Positions 1-8,832 are shown, counted from the stretch's first letter. The stretch: DNA of 53,028 nucleotides from Streptomyces sp. OR43 (GCF_008042275.1 NZ_RDBK01000025.1:341977-395004); one strand, 5' to 3'. Program-made: numbers and translations. The notes: generated by a model from the sequence alone, not told the origin.

Positions 1-199
1 CGGTCTCGTCCTCGGCGACCTTGATGGAGGCCAGGATGCCGGAGGCGGGGGCCGGGATCTCGGTGTCGACCTTGTCGGTCGATACCTCGAGCAGCGGCTC
101 GTCGGCCTCGACGCGCTCGCCCTCGGCCTTCAGCCAGCGGGTGACAGTGCCCTCGGTGACGCTCTCGCCGAGCGCCGGAAGGGTTACGGAAACCGACAT
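1..199 (-). CDS. sucB: 2-oxo-acid dehydrogenase E2 (dihydrolipoamide acyltransferase), N-terminal part
   Basis: Only the first 66 codons lie in the window; the gene continues past the left edge. The ATG at 199-197 opens [19 protein letters not shown], the start of a biotinyl/lipoyl domain, and the lipoyl-lysine motif STDKVDTE follows at about residues 42-49. In the family this swinging arm carries acyl groups between the E1, E2 and E3 active sites of pyruvate or 2-oxoglutarate dehydrogenase. LpdA (E3) lies 60 bp upstream on the same strand, which supports an lpdA-sucB operon. The name sucB rather than aceF/dlaT is an inference; the catalytic domain is not visible. Confidence 0.85.
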   Translation of the reverse strand, partial: MSVSVTLPALGESVTEGTVTRWLKAEGERVEADEPLLEVSTDKVDTEIPAPASGILASIKVAEDET

Positions 200-259
200 G
201 GTTTCAGTTGCTCCTAACGAAAATGCGGAAGTGGTCGGTCGTCGCGCCCGGTCGACTGA

Positions 260-1648
260 TCAGTCGTGGGAGTGCAGGGGCTTGCCGGCGAGGGCCAGGT
301 GGGCCTCGCCCATCGCCTCGTTCTGCGTCGGGTGGGCGTGGATGAGCTGCGCGACCTCGGCCGGCAGCGCCTCCCAGTTGTAGATCAGCTGGGCTTCGCC
401 GACCTGCTCGCCCATACGGTCACCCACCATGTGGACGCCGACCACGGCACCGTCCTTGACCTGGACGAGCTTGATCTCGCCCGCGGTCTTGAGGATCTTG
501 CTCTTGCCGTTGCCCGCGAGGTTGTACTTCAGCGCGACGACCTTGTCCGCGCCGTAGAGCTCCTTGGCCTTGGCCTCGGTGATGCCCACGGAGGCGACCT
601 CGGGGTGGCAGTACGTCACCTTCGGGACACCGTCGTAGTCGATCGGCACGGTCTTCATGCCGGCCAGCCGCTCCGCGACGAGGATGCCCTCGGCGAAGCC
701 GACGTGTGCCAGCTGAAGGGTCGGGGCCAGGTCGCCCACGGCCGAGATCGTCTCGACGTTCGTCCGCATGTACTCGTCGACGAGGACGTAGCCGCGGTCC
801 ATCGCGACGCCCGCCTCCTCGTAACCGAGGCCCTGCGAGACCGGGCCGCGGCCGATCGCGACGAGCAGCAGCTCCGCCTCGAAGGTCTTGCCGTCGGCGA
901 GGGTCACCCGGACACCGTCCTGGGTGTACTCGACACCCTGGAAGAACGTGCCGAGGTTGAACTTGATGCCGCGCTTGCGGAACGCGCGCTCAAGAAGCTT
1001 CGAGCTGTTCTCGTCCTCGACCGGGACCAGGTGCTTCAGGCCCTCGACGATGGTGACGTCGGTGCCGAAGGACTTCCACGCCGAGGCGAACTCGACGCCG
1101 ATGACGCCGCCGCCCAGCACGATCGCGGACTTCGGGACCCGGTCCAGCTTCAGCGCGTGGTCCGAGGAGATGACGCGGTTGCCGTCGATCTCCAGGCCCG
1201 GGAGCGACTTCGGCACGGAGCCGGTCGCCAGGAGCACGTGGCGGCCCTGGATGCGCTGGCCGTTCACATCCACCGAGGTGGGGGAGGAGAGCCGTCCCTC
1301 ACCCTCGATGTAGTGCACCTTGCGGGAGGCGATGAGACCCTGGAGACCCTTGTACAGGCCCGAGATCACGTCGTCCTTGTACTTGTGGACGGCCGCCATG
1401 TCGATGCCCTCGAAGGTGGCCTTGACACCGAACTGGTCGGCCTCGCGCGCCTGGTCCGCGATCTCACCGGCGTGCAGCAGGGCCTTCGTGGGGATACAGC
1501 CGTTGTGCAGGCAGGTGCCGCCGACCTTGCCCTTCTCGATCAGAGCGACGTCCAGGCCCAGCTGCGCTCCGCGCAGGGCCGCGGCATAACCGCCGCTACC
1601 ACCGCCGAGGATCACTAGGTCGAAAACGGTGCTGGCGTCGTTCGCCAC
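260..1648 (-). CDS. lpdA: Dihydrolipoyl dehydrogenase (E3)
   Basis: A 462-residue flavoprotein that reoxidises dihydrolipoamide of the E2 arm with NAD+. The N-terminal FAD Rossmann motif GGGSGGYAAA is at about residues 13-22, followed by the redox-active disulfide GGTCLHNGCIP (about 42-52), the NAD-binding GGGVIGVEFAS, the second FAD motif (SAVGDLAPTLQLAHVG) and the C-terminal active-site HAHPTQNEAMGEA. The GTG at 1648 (MANDASTVFDLV) is preferred over upstream starts because GGAGG lies 8-9 bases in front of it and the homologous N-terminus begins there. It is followed by sucB on the same strand. Length and motifs are complete, with nothing odd. Confidence 0.95.
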   Translation of the reverse strand: MANDASTVFDLVILGGGSGGYAAALRGAQLGLDVALIEKGKVGGTCLHNGCIPTKALLHAGEIADQAREADQFGVKATFEGIDMAAVHKYKDDVISGLYKGLQGLIASRKVHYIEGEGRLSSPTSVDVNGQRIQGRHVLLATGSVPKSLPGLEIDGNRVISSDHALKLDRVPKSAIVLGGGVIGVEFASAWKSFGTDVTIVEGLKHLVPVEDENSSKLLERAFRKRGIKFNLGTFFQGVEYTQDGVRVTLADGKTFEAELLLVAIGRGPVSQGLGYEEAGVAMDRGYVLVDEYMRTNVETISAVGDLAPTLQLAHVGFAEGILVAERLAGMKTVPIDYDGVPKVTYCHPEVASVGITEAKAKELYGADKVVALKYNLAGNGKSKILKTAGEIKLVQVKDGAVVGVHMVGDRMGEQVGEAQLIYNWEALPAEVAQLIHAHPTQNEAMGEAHLALAGKPLHSHD

Positions 1649-1976
1649 GTCACGTCCTCCATGCATGTGCGCCGTACGCCGGGCCCCGTCATCGGGGTGT
1701 GACCGGCCGGTCGGCTGGTGTTCGGCCGCTTTTGTCATTCGGCCCTGTGGTGGGGGCCCTGTCCTGCCGAGAACCCATCTTCGCACTTGTTGACGGTGGG
1801 CGGGACGCGGGGCCCGTGTCTGAGACGGATGATCGTCCGTCTCAGTGGGTTACCGCTGCGTAGGGACGTACGGATTTCGTCGAGAGCGAAACCCGCCCGG
1901 CCGTCGCCGCGGCGCCGTGGGTGCAACACGTACGGCCCCGGACGTATGCCCGGGGCCGTACGTCAGAGCCTGCCGC
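1649..1976. other. 328-bp intergenic region between pepA and lpdA
   Basis: This stretch lies downstream of pepA and upstream of lpdA, both on the minus strand. It holds the strong pepA terminator hairpin (1928-1963) and, presumably, the lpdA promoter, for which I can point to no convincing -10/-35 pair. Reading frames here are short and do not look like genes. Confidence 0.6.
1928..1963 (-). terminator. Terminator hairpin after pepA
   Basis: A perfect 14-bp stem (1928-1941 with 1950-1963) encloses an 8-base loop. It begins 14 bases past the pepA stop and has no T-run, as usual for actinomycetes. Confidence 0.8.
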
Positions 1977-3530
1977 TCAGCCGAGGTCTCCGGCCGCGGT
2001 GCGCTCCGCCAGCTTCACCAGGGTGCGGACCGCGGACCCGGTCCCGCCCTTCGGCGTGTAGCCGTACGGGGCGCCCTCGTGGAAGGCCGGGCCCGCGATG
2101 TCCAGGTGCGCCCAGGCGATGCCCTCGCCCACGAACTCCTTCAGGAACAGACCGGCCACCAGGCCGCCGCCCATCCGCTCGCCCATGTTGGCGATGTCGG
2201 CGGTCGGGGAGTCCATGCCCTTGAGCAGGTCGGCCGGGAGCGGCATCGGCCAGGAGGCCTCGCCGACCTCCTCGGCGATCTCGTGGATCGAGGTACGGAA
2301 CGCGTCGTCGTTCGCCATGATGCCGAAGGTGCGGTTGCCCAGGGCCAGCACCATCGCGCCGGTCAGGGTCGCCACGTCGACGATCGCGTCCGGGTTCTCC
2401 TCGGAGGCGCGGGTCAGCGCGTCGGCCAGGACGAGCCGGCCCTCGGCGTCCGTGTTGAGGACCTCGACGGTCTTGCCGCTGTACATGTGGAGCACGTCAC
2501 CGGGGCGGGTGGCGTTGCCCGACGGCATGTTCTCGGCCAGCGCCAGCCAGCCGGTGACGTTGACCCGCAGGCCCAGTCGGGCGGCCGTGACGACGGACGC
2601 GAACACGGCGGCGGCGCCGGCCATGTCGCACTTCATCGTCTCGTTGTGGCCGGCCGGCTTCAGCGAGATGCCGCCCGAGTCGTAGGTGATGCCCTTGCCC
2701 ACCAGGGCCAGGGTCTTCTCCGCCTTCGGGTGCGTGTAGGCGAGCTTCACCAGGCGCGGGCCGCGGGCCGCGCCCTGGCCGACGCCGAGCAGACCGCCGT
2801 AGCCGCCCTTGACGAGCGCCTTCTCGTCGAGGACCTGCACCTTGATGCCGTGCTCCTTGCCGGCGGCCGTGGCCACGGCGGCGAAGGACTCGGGGTACAG
2901 GTCGTTCGGCGGGGTGTTGACCAGGTCGCGGGCGCGGTTGATCTCCTCGGCCAGCGCGACGGCGCGCTCGGCGGCGGCCTTGAAGGCCTTGTCACGCGGC
3001 TTGGCGCCGAGGACGGCGACCTCGCCGAGCGGCAGCTTCGGGCCGTTGGCCTTGGCGCCCTTCGGGGCCAGCTTGTTCTCGCCGCCCTGGTAGGCGGTGA
3101 AGGCGTACGCGCCCAGCAGGGCGCCCTCCGCGATGGCCTCGGCGTCCTCGACGGAGGCGATGGGCAGCGCGAAGCCGGCCTTCTTCGAGCCGGCGAGCGA
3201 GCGGGCGGCGGAGCCGGCGGCCCGGCGCAGCGCCTCGGCGTCGTACGCGCCGTCCTTCTCCGGGACCGGGCCCAGTCCGGCCGCGATGACGACCGGGACC
3301 TTCAGGCCGTCGGGTGCGGGGAGCTTGGTCAGTTCGCCCTCGGCACCGGAGGCGCCCAGGGTCGCCAGGACGGTGGCGAGCTTCCCGCCGAACGCCTTGT
3401 CCACGGCCTCGGCGCCCGGCGCCAGGACCAGGTCCCCGGACTTGGAGCCGGCGCCCTTGGCGACGCCGACGACGAGCGCGTCGGCGCGCAGCGTCGCCGC
3501 ACCGGCAGTGCTGAGAGTGAGAGCAGTCAC
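1977..3530 (-). CDS. pepA: Leucyl aminopeptidase (M17)
   Basis: A 517-residue cytosolic M17 aminopeptidase that removes N-terminal residues from peptides using two metal ions. The C-terminal catalytic half shows the family signature NTDAEGRLVLADAL, and upstream of it the metal/active-site block KGITYDSGGISLKP. The N-terminal half (about residues 1-180) matches the poorly conserved macro-like domain of the family. The start is GTG at 3530 (MTALTLSTAGAATLRADAL); longer upstream readings run through the promoter region. The Shine-Dalgarno sequence is weak (GGAAG about 17 bases upstream). The gene is followed by a strong terminator and is divergent from the GH114 gene. In mycobacteria the orthologue also neighbours cob genes and the E2 gene. 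Confidence 0.94.
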   Translation of the reverse strand: MTALTLSTAGAATLRADALVVGVAKGAGSKSGDLVLAPGAEAVDKAFGGKLATVLATLGASGAEGELTKLPAPDGLKVPVVIAAGLGPVPEKDGAYDAEALRRAAGSAARSLAGSKKAGFALPIASVEDAEAIAEGALLGAYAFTAYQGGENKLAPKGAKANGPKLPLGEVAVLGAKPRDKAFKAAAERAVALAEEINRARDLVNTPPNDLYPESFAAVATAAGKEHGIKVQVLDEKALVKGGYGGLLGVGQGAARGPRLVKLAYTHPKAEKTLALVGKGITYDSGGISLKPAGHNETMKCDMAGAAAVFASVVTAARLGLRVNVTGWLALAENMPSGNATRPGDVLHMYSGKTVEVLNTDAEGRLVLADALTRASEENPDAIVDVATLTGAMVLALGNRTFGIMANDDAFRTSIHEIAEEVGEASWPMPLPADLLKGMDSPTADIANMGERMGGGLVAGLFLKEFVGEGIAWAHLDIAGPAFHEGAPYGYTPKGGTGSAVRTLVKLAERTAAGDLG

Positions 3531-3808
3531 GGTGGTGAAATCTCGCTTCCGTTGAGTTCTTTGTCGATCTGTGCTGGCCGAGGGGTGGCCGACCGTGCCC
3601 GGCGCATCGTAGACGCCGCCGCGATGTGCCGGGAATGAGCCTACGCGCGCCTTTGCTGCCCGATTACGGCGGCGGGCCGTCAGTGCGCCGCGGCGGCCGT
3701 ACGGTTGTCGCACCGGGAAGATCGTCCCGGCGGAACGGACCGTGACCGTCACGGCGTTGGCGGACGTCCAGCGGACGGACCCGGCGGATGGACCCAGGGG
3801 GAAGAACG

Positions 3809-4666
3809 ATGGATGACCGGATGGCCGCCCGGGCGGCCGGCCGGCCGAAGGCGCTGCCCGCCACCGTACTGATTCTGTTGGTGATGCTGGCCGGCTGCAC
3901 CTCGGCATCCGGGTCCGCCCCCTCGCCGGCCCCCTCCGGCCGGTCCGCCGCGGCCCGCTGGCAGCCGGAGCCGGGCACCGACTGGCAGTGGCAGCTGTCC
4001 GGCCGGCTGGACACGTCCGTGGACGCCCCGGTGTACGACATCGACGGCTTCGACCACGAAGCGGCGCAGGTGGCCGAGCTGCACCGCAAGGGGCGCAAGG
4101 TCATCTGCTACCTGTCGACGGGCGCCTGGGAGGATTTCCGCCCGGACGCGGCCAGGTTCCCCACGGCGGTCCTCGGCAAGGGCAACGGCTGGAAGGGGGA
4201 GCGCTGGCTCGACATTCGGCGCACCGACGTCCTGGAGCCGCTGATGGAGAGCCGGATCTCCATGTGCGCGAAGAAGGGCTTCGACGCGGTCGAGCCCGAC
4301 AACATGGACGGCTACCGCAATCAGAGCGGCTTCCCGCTGACCGCCGCCGACCAGCTGCGCTACAACCGGCTCGTCGCCCGCATCGCCCACCGCCACCACC
4401 TCGCCGTCGGCCTGAAGAACGACCTGCCCCAGATCCCCGAACTGGTCGGCGACTTCGACTTCGCCGTCAACGAACAGTGCGCCCAGTACGAGGAGTGCGA
4501 GGAGCTCACCCCGTTCATCGAGGCGGGCAAGGCGGTCTTCCACGTGGAGTACGAGCTGCCCGTGGCGCGGTTCTGCGGGCAGTCCCGGCGGCTGGGGCTG
4601 AGCTCGCTGCTGAAGAAGTACGAGCTCGGCGTCTGGCGGGAGCGGTGCCCGGCGGCGAAGGCCTGA
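3809..4666 (+). CDS. GH114-type (endo-alpha-1,4-polygalactosaminidase family) lipoprotein
   Basis: A 285-residue predicted lipoprotein. The N-terminus has a hydrophobic segment ending in the lipobox LAGC (about residues 28-31), then a Ser/Pro/Ala linker. The rest is a single TIM-barrel-like GH114 domain, with WQWQLSG near its start, KVICYLSTGAWEDFRPD, GFDAVEPDNMDGY and a terminal FDFAVNEQC block; the acidic residues in VEPDNMD are the likely catalytic ones. The family is named for hydrolysis of galactosaminogalactan-type alpha-1,4-galactosamine polymers; the substrate here is unknown. The ATG at 3809 is preferred over 3788 because AGGGGGAAG lies 4 bases upstream. It is convergent with cobS, with a 19-bp gap. 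Confidence 0.85.
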   Translation: MDDRMAARAAGRPKALPATVLILLVMLAGCTSASGSAPSPAPSGRSAAARWQPEPGTDWQWQLSGRLDTSVDAPVYDIDGFDHEAAQVAELHRKGRKVICYLSTGAWEDFRPDAARFPTAVLGKGNGWKGERWLDIRRTDVLEPLMESRISMCAKKGFDAVEPDNMDGYRNQSGFPLTAADQLRYNRLVARIAHRHHLAVGLKNDLPQIPELVGDFDFAVNEQCAQYEECEELTPFIEAGKAVFHVEYELPVARFCGQSRRLGLSSLLKKYELGVWRERCPAAKA

Positions 4667-4685
4667 CGGGGCGTCCGGCAGCCTC

Positions 4686-5465
4686 TCAGCCGAGCGCCAG
4701 CCCCACGAGCGTCACCGTCGCCGCCGTCTCCGCAAGCGCGCCGAACACATCGCCGGTCACCCCGCCGAAGCGCCGCACACAGTGCCGCAGCAGCAGCTGG
4801 GCCACCGCGAGCGCGGCCACCGCGGCGAGGGCGTACCGCAGAGCCCCGTACCCGCCCAGCAGCGCACCGGCACCCGAGCAGACCGCCACGGTCAGGACCG
4901 CGGTCACCGCCGCGCCCGCCGCCGGGACCGTGCCGGCGACCGCGGCGCCCAGTCCCTCCGGGCGGGCCGCGGGGACGCCGCGCCGGGAGGCCAGTGTGAG
5001 CGCGAGCCGGGCGACGGCACCGGACACGACGGCCGCCGCCGCGCCCTGCGCCCAGCCCTGCGCGTACAGCTGCTGAAGGACCGCCACCTGGGCGAGCAGG
5101 ACGAACAGCAGGGTGATCACACCGAACGGCCCAATGTCCGACTGCTTCATGATGCGCAGGGCGTCGTCGGCCGGCTTGCCGCTGCCCAGACCGTCGGCGG
5201 TGTCCGCGAGACCGTCCAGGTGGAGCCCCCGGGTGAGGGCCGCCGGGACAGCGGCCGAGGCGACCGCGGCGAGCAGTGGCCCCGAGCCCAGCAGCAGCAA
5301 CAAGGTCCCGGGCACCGCCGCGAGGACCCCCACGGCGAGGCCCGCGAGCGGGGCGCACAGCATCCCGGCCCGGGCGGTCTCGCGGTCCCAGCGGCTGACG
5401 CGGACGGGGAGCACGGTGAGGGTGCCGAAGGCGAAACGCAGGCCGTGGCTGTTCAGGGAGGTCAC
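4686..5465 (-). CDS. cobS: Adenosylcobinamide-GDP ribazoletransferase (cobalamin synthase)
   Basis: A 259-residue polytopic membrane enzyme that joins adenosylcobinamide-GDP with alpha-ribazole (or its 5'-phosphate) to give adenosylcobalamin (phosphate). CobS hallmarks are visible: FGTLTVLPV at the N-terminus, and GLHLDGLADTADGLGSGKPADDALRIMKQSDIGPFG, whose HLDGLADTADG acidic motif binds Mg2+. The remainder is a series of Ala/Leu/Val membrane helices. The start is GTG at 5465. It works with CobT and CobU encoded 3.4-7.5 kb away on the same strand; here cobS is separated from them by a plus-strand membrane gene and the mprF-like pair. Confidence 0.93.
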   Translation of the reverse strand: MTSLNSHGLRFAFGTLTVLPVRVSRWDRETARAGMLCAPLAGLAVGVLAAVPGTLLLLLGSGPLLAAVASAAVPAALTRGLHLDGLADTADGLGSGKPADDALRIMKQSDIGPFGVITLLFVLLAQVAVLQQLYAQGWAQGAAAAVVSGAVARLALTLASRRGVPAARPEGLGAAVAGTVPAAGAAVTAVLTVAVCSGAGALLGGYGALRYALAAVAALAVAQLLLRHCVRRFGGVTGDVFGALAETAATVTLVGLALG

Positions 5466-5553
5466 GGCGCGCAGGCTAATCGGTGGGCGCGGCCGATAGA
5501 TTGTCCGGAACGGTAGATAACGGAGCAGAAGCGACTTATCGGGAGTGGGTGGG

Positions 5554-6315
5554 ATGGGTCACTGGTTCGACCGCAACATCGTCGAGCCGGGGAAGCTGCC
5601 CCTGCTCCTGGCCCTGGCCGCCTTCGTCCTGACCTTCGCCATCACCCGGGTCATCACCCGGATGATCCGGGCCGGCAAGGGCCCCTTCGGCAACATCACG
5701 CCGGGCGGCGTCCACGTCCACCATGTCGTGCCGGGAGTGGTGCTGAGCGTGGTCGGCGGGTTCGGCGCGGTGGCCAGCGGGAAGCACGGCTTCGCGGCCG
5801 GGGCCTGTGCGGTCGTCTTCGGCGTGGGCGCGGGGCTGGTGCTGGACGAGTTCGCCCTGATCCTCCACATGGACGACGTGTACTGGAGCGAGCAGGGCCG
5901 CCAGAGCGTGGAGGTCGTGGTCCTCACCGCGGCCCTGGTGCTGCTGGTGCTGGGCGGGTTCTCCCCGCTCGGCGTGGACGGCCTGAGCGACGATCAGCAG
6001 CAGGGCAGGCTCGGCGTCGTCCTCACCCTCGTCGTCAACTTCTGCTTCGTGCTGATCGCGCTGTTCAAGGGCAAGGCGCGGATGGCGGTGCTCGGCACCC
6101 TGGTTCCGTTCGTCGCCCTGGTCGGGGCGGTCCGGCTGGCCAGACCGACCTCGATGTGGGCCAAGCGGTTCTACCGCAACCGGCACCGGGCCCGGTCACG
6201 CTCGGTGCTGCGCGCCTACCACCACGACGTCCGCTGGGCCGGGCCGCGGCGCAGGTTCCAGGACCTGATCGGCGGCGCACCCGACCGCGTCCCGGCACCC
6301 TCACCCAAGTCCTGA
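5554..6315 (+). CDS. Integral membrane protein of unknown function
   Basis: 253 residues. After a short polar start (MGHWFDRNIVEPGKLP), the protein has about five hydrophobic segments: residues 17-33, 50-75, 85-105, 118-138 and 150-165, then 175-190. A basic C-terminal tail rich in Arg follows. The His cluster GGVHVHHVVPG between the first two helices is its most distinctive element and could bind metal or sit at a membrane interface; that is inference. The ATG at 5554 is chosen because GGGAG lies 8 bases upstream. Its last 100 bases overlap the end of the convergent rhomboid-like gene. I do not recognise a function. Confidence 0.8.
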   Translation: MGHWFDRNIVEPGKLPLLLALAAFVLTFAITRVITRMIRAGKGPFGNITPGGVHVHHVVPGVVLSVVGGFGAVASGKHGFAAGACAVVFGVGAGLVLDEFALILHMDDVYWSEQGRQSVEVVVLTAALVLLVLGGFSPLGVDGLSDDQQQGRLGVVLTLVVNFCFVLIALFKGKARMAVLGTLVPFVALVGAVRLARPTSMWAKRFYRNRHRARSRSVLRAYHHDVRWAGPRRRFQDLIGGAPDRVPAPSPKS

Positions 6316-6983
6316 CGGCGGGCCTTGCGCCGGGCGCGCAGGGCCGGCACCGCGCACAGCGCGAGCGCCACGGCGATGGCCGCCAGGTGCTCCTTGCCCG
6401 CCAGGTTGTTCTTCACCGCGATCTCCGCCACCATCGCCGCGATCACCAGCCCGCCGGTGAACCGGGCCCGGTAGGCGCAGCAGACGCAGACGGCCAGGGC
6501 GACCACGGCCGCCGACGGCCCGGTGTCGACGACCTGCGCGTCGGAGCCGGGCAGACCAAGGAACCCGTCGGGGCCGACCGCGACGCCGATCCGTGCGTAC
6601 AGCGTCCCGGCCAGCGTCGCGGCGTACGCGATCAGCAGCGTCCGCCGCCGGCCCAGGCAGATCTCGGCGATCCCGAACACCAGCAGTACCTGTGCCAGCG
6701 CCCCCCAGACCGGCAGGTCGAGGGCCGGGACGAACAGGGACAGCGGGGTACGCAGCAGAGCCTCCGGGAGCGGGTCCTCGGCCCGCACCGCCCCGAGCGC
6801 CTGCACCGGCCCGTACCCCCAGGAGCTGTTCTGCACCACCTGGAGCAGCGCTGTCAGACAGACCGCGGCCACGGTCATCGGGACGGCCCGCAGCCGCTCG
6901 GTGGCGACCGCCGTGCGTAACGCCGCCCACAGCGGACCCCACTCCCGGCGGGCCGCCCGCCCGAGCGTTCGCGCCCCTGTCAC
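6216..6983 (-). CDS. Rhomboid-like membrane protein coupled to the MprF-like gene
   Basis: 255 residues with about six transmembrane segments. The GTG start at 6983 shares four bases (GTGA) with the stop of the upstream mprF-like gene, so the two are translationally coupled. The helix containing DTGPSAAVVAL and the last helix with EHLAAIAVAL place a Ser and a His where rhomboid proteases keep their catalytic dyad, but the serine motif is GPSA rather than GASG. NSSWGYGPVQALG lies in the first extracytoplasmic loop. Activity as a protease is therefore uncertain. The basic C-terminal tail (RRKARRQDLGEG onward) is encoded in the 100-bp overlap with the convergent membrane gene. Confidence 0.72.
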   Translation of the reverse strand: MTGARTLGRAARREWGPLWAALRTAVATERLRAVPMTVAAVCLTALLQVVQNSSWGYGPVQALGAVRAEDPLPEALLRTPLSLFVPALDLPVWGALAQVLLVFGIAEICLGRRRTLLIAYAATLAGTLYARIGVAVGPDGFLGLPGSDAQVVDTGPSAAVVALAVCVCCAYRARFTGGLVIAAMVAEIAVKNNLAGKEHLAAIAVALALCAVPALRARRKARRQDLGEGAGTRSGAPPIRSWNLRRGPAQRTSWW

Positions 6984-8785
6984 GCGCGCGGTCCGAGCTT
7001 GGAACGGTGCAGCCACTTGGGCAGTCCCGGCGCCTCCAGGAAACCTTCGGCGCGCCCCGCCGCGACGGCGATGCGCGGCAGGTCCGCGCTCTTCTCGAAG
7101 AGCAGGTAGCGCGGTTCCCAGATCGGCCGGTACTTGGCGTTGGCGCGGTAGAGCGACTCGATCTGCCACCACCGGGAGAAGAAGCTGAGCAGCGAACGCC
7201 ACAGCCTGAGCACCGGCCCGGCGCCCAGCCGTGATCCGCGCTCGAAGACGGAGCGGAACATCGCGAAGTTCAGCGAGACCTGGGTGACGCCGATCTTCTC
7301 GGCGCGTTGCAGGAGTTCGATGACCATGAACTCCATCAGGCCGTTCTCGGCGTCCCGGTCACGGCGCATCAGGTCCAGCGAGAGGCCGTGCGGGCCCCAG
7401 GGTACGAAGCTGAGTACGGCGCGCAGCGCACCGGTTCCGCCGCCCTCGGCAGGGCTCGCGTCGCGGCATTCGAGCATGACGCACTGTCCGTCGGCCGGGT
7501 CGCCGAGCCGGCCCAGCGCCATGGAGAAGCCGCGTTCGGTCGCTCCGTCGCGCCAGTCGTCGGCCCGGCGCACCAGTTCGGCCATCTCGGCCTCGGGGAT
7601 GTCCGCGTGCCTGCGCACCGTCACCTCGTAACCGGCCCGCTTCACCCGGTTGTACGCCTGGCGGACGGTCCGCATCGCCCGCCCCTCCAGGGTGAAATCG
7701 GCGGTCTCCACGATCGCCTCGTCGCCCAGCTCCAGGGCGTCGAGGCCGTGCCGGGCGTAGATCGTGCCGCCCTCCTCGCTCACCCCCATCGCCGCCGGGA
7801 TCCAGCCGTGCTCACGGGCCTCGGCCAGCCAGGGGCCGATCGCGCCGGGCCAGGCCTCGGGGTCGCCGATCGGGTCGCCGGAGGCCAGCGAGACACCGCC
7901 GACCACCCGGTAGGCGACGGCGGCCTTCCCGGTCGGCGACCGGACGACGCTCTTCTCGCGGCGCAGCGCGAAGTAGCCGAGCGAGTCCCGTTCGCCGTGC
8001 CTGTCCAGCAGGGCGCGCAGCGCCGTCTCGTCCTCGGCAGTGATCGGGTCGACCGCGCGGCGGGCCCGGAAGGCCGCGTACACGACGGCGATGAGCAGCA
8101 GCGTGGAAAGGATGTTGATGACGACGTTCACCCAGCCCGGCGTGGTGATGCCGGGGAAGCGGGAGTCGTCGGCGGCGACGGAGACCAGACGCAGCGCGCC
8201 GTAGCGCCAGCGGTCCAGGAACGTCGAACGGTGCTCGTCCGGCGCGGTGTTGGTGAGCGTGACCAGACCGGCGGCGATCAGCGAGGTGACCAGCAGCCCG
8301 CCGACCGCCACCAGCGCGGCCAGCTTCGGGTTGGACCGGTCGCCCTTCGCGTAGAACTCCCGCCGGCCCAGGGCGAGCGCGAGGACGAACGCGGCCGTCA
8401 GCGCGAGCGAGATCCAGTTCTGCGGATACCGCCGCACCTCCGGGAAGCCGATCACCGCGGCGAAGAGCAGCAGAGTGAGGCCGCTCAGCACCAGGTTGAC
8501 GATCCACGCGGCCCGTTTGCGTCGGCGCATCGTGACCGCGAGGAACAGGGCGACGACGCCGGAGGAGAAGCCCGCGGTGAGCAGGTAGGGCGTGAAGTAG
8601 TTCTCGGTGTTGTGGCGCCGGAGGTCCTGGCCGAAGGTGACCCAGACGGCGCTCAGGAAATTGACGAACGACACGACGCGCAGGTACCAGATGGCGAAGG
8701 CCGCGCCCCGCCGCGACCGGTCGGTGCTCCGCGGCCGGACGGCAGTCCGGCCGGATTCCTCACTGGCCAAGCAGACCTCTCCCAT
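6980..8785 (-). CDS. MprF-like phosphatidylglycerol aminoacyl-transferase (DUF2156)
   Basis: 601 residues. The N-terminal half (about 30-260) has roughly six membrane helices. The C-terminal half is an LPG-synthase (GNAT-like) domain: TADFTLEGRAMRTVRQAYNRVKRAGYEV, SFVPWGPHGLSLDLMRRD and VSLNFAMFRSVFERG are typical blocks. The family transfers amino acids (often lysine) from aminoacyl-tRNA to phosphatidylglycerol, giving resistance to cationic peptides. Two starts are possible: ATG at 8785, eight bases after a TATGAT box and thus leaderless, or TTG at 8770, which has GGAGAGG five bases upstream. A dyad (8782-8819) straddles the ATG. It is coupled to the rhomboid-like gene downstream. Confidence 0.88.
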   Translation of the reverse strand: MGEVCLASEESGRTAVRPRSTDRSRRGAAFAIWYLRVVSFVNFLSAVWVTFGQDLRRHNTENYFTPYLLTAGFSSGVVALFLAVTMRRRKRAAWIVNLVLSGLTLLLFAAVIGFPEVRRYPQNWISLALTAAFVLALALGRREFYAKGDRSNPKLAALVAVGGLLVTSLIAAGLVTLTNTAPDEHRSTFLDRWRYGALRLVSVAADDSRFPGITTPGWVNVVINILSTLLLIAVVYAAFRARRAVDPITAEDETALRALLDRHGERDSLGYFALRREKSVVRSPTGKAAVAYRVVGGVSLASGDPIGDPEAWPGAIGPWLAEAREHGWIPAAMGVSEEGGTIYARHGLDALELGDEAIVETADFTLEGRAMRTVRQAYNRVKRAGYEVTVRRHADIPEAEMAELVRRADDWRDGATERGFSMALGRLGDPADGQCVMLECRDASPAEGGGTGALRAVLSFVPWGPHGLSLDLMRRDRDAENGLMEFMVIELLQRAEKIGVTQVSLNFAMFRSVFERGSRLGAGPVLRLWRSLLSFFSRWWQIESLYRANAKYRPIWEPRYLLFEKSADLPRIAVAAGRAEGFLEAPGLPKWLHRSKLGPRA

Positions 8786-8819
8786 GAAAAGCGATCATAT
8801 GGGGCATCGCGTTTCATGG
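8782..8819 (-). promoter_or_regulatory. Promoter and inverted repeat at the start of the mprF-like gene
   Basis: Arms 8782-8795 (CCATGAAAAGCGAT) and 8806-8819 (ATCGCGTTTCATGG) pair at 13 of 14 positions around a 10-base centre. On the minus strand the centre holds a near-consensus -10 box, TATGAT (8799-8794), eight bases before the ATG at 8785. The dyad could be an operator covering the -10 box and start, or an RNA hairpin hiding the ATG. No clear -35 is seen. Confidence 0.5.
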
Positions 8820-8832
8820 AAGGGGCCGCGCT

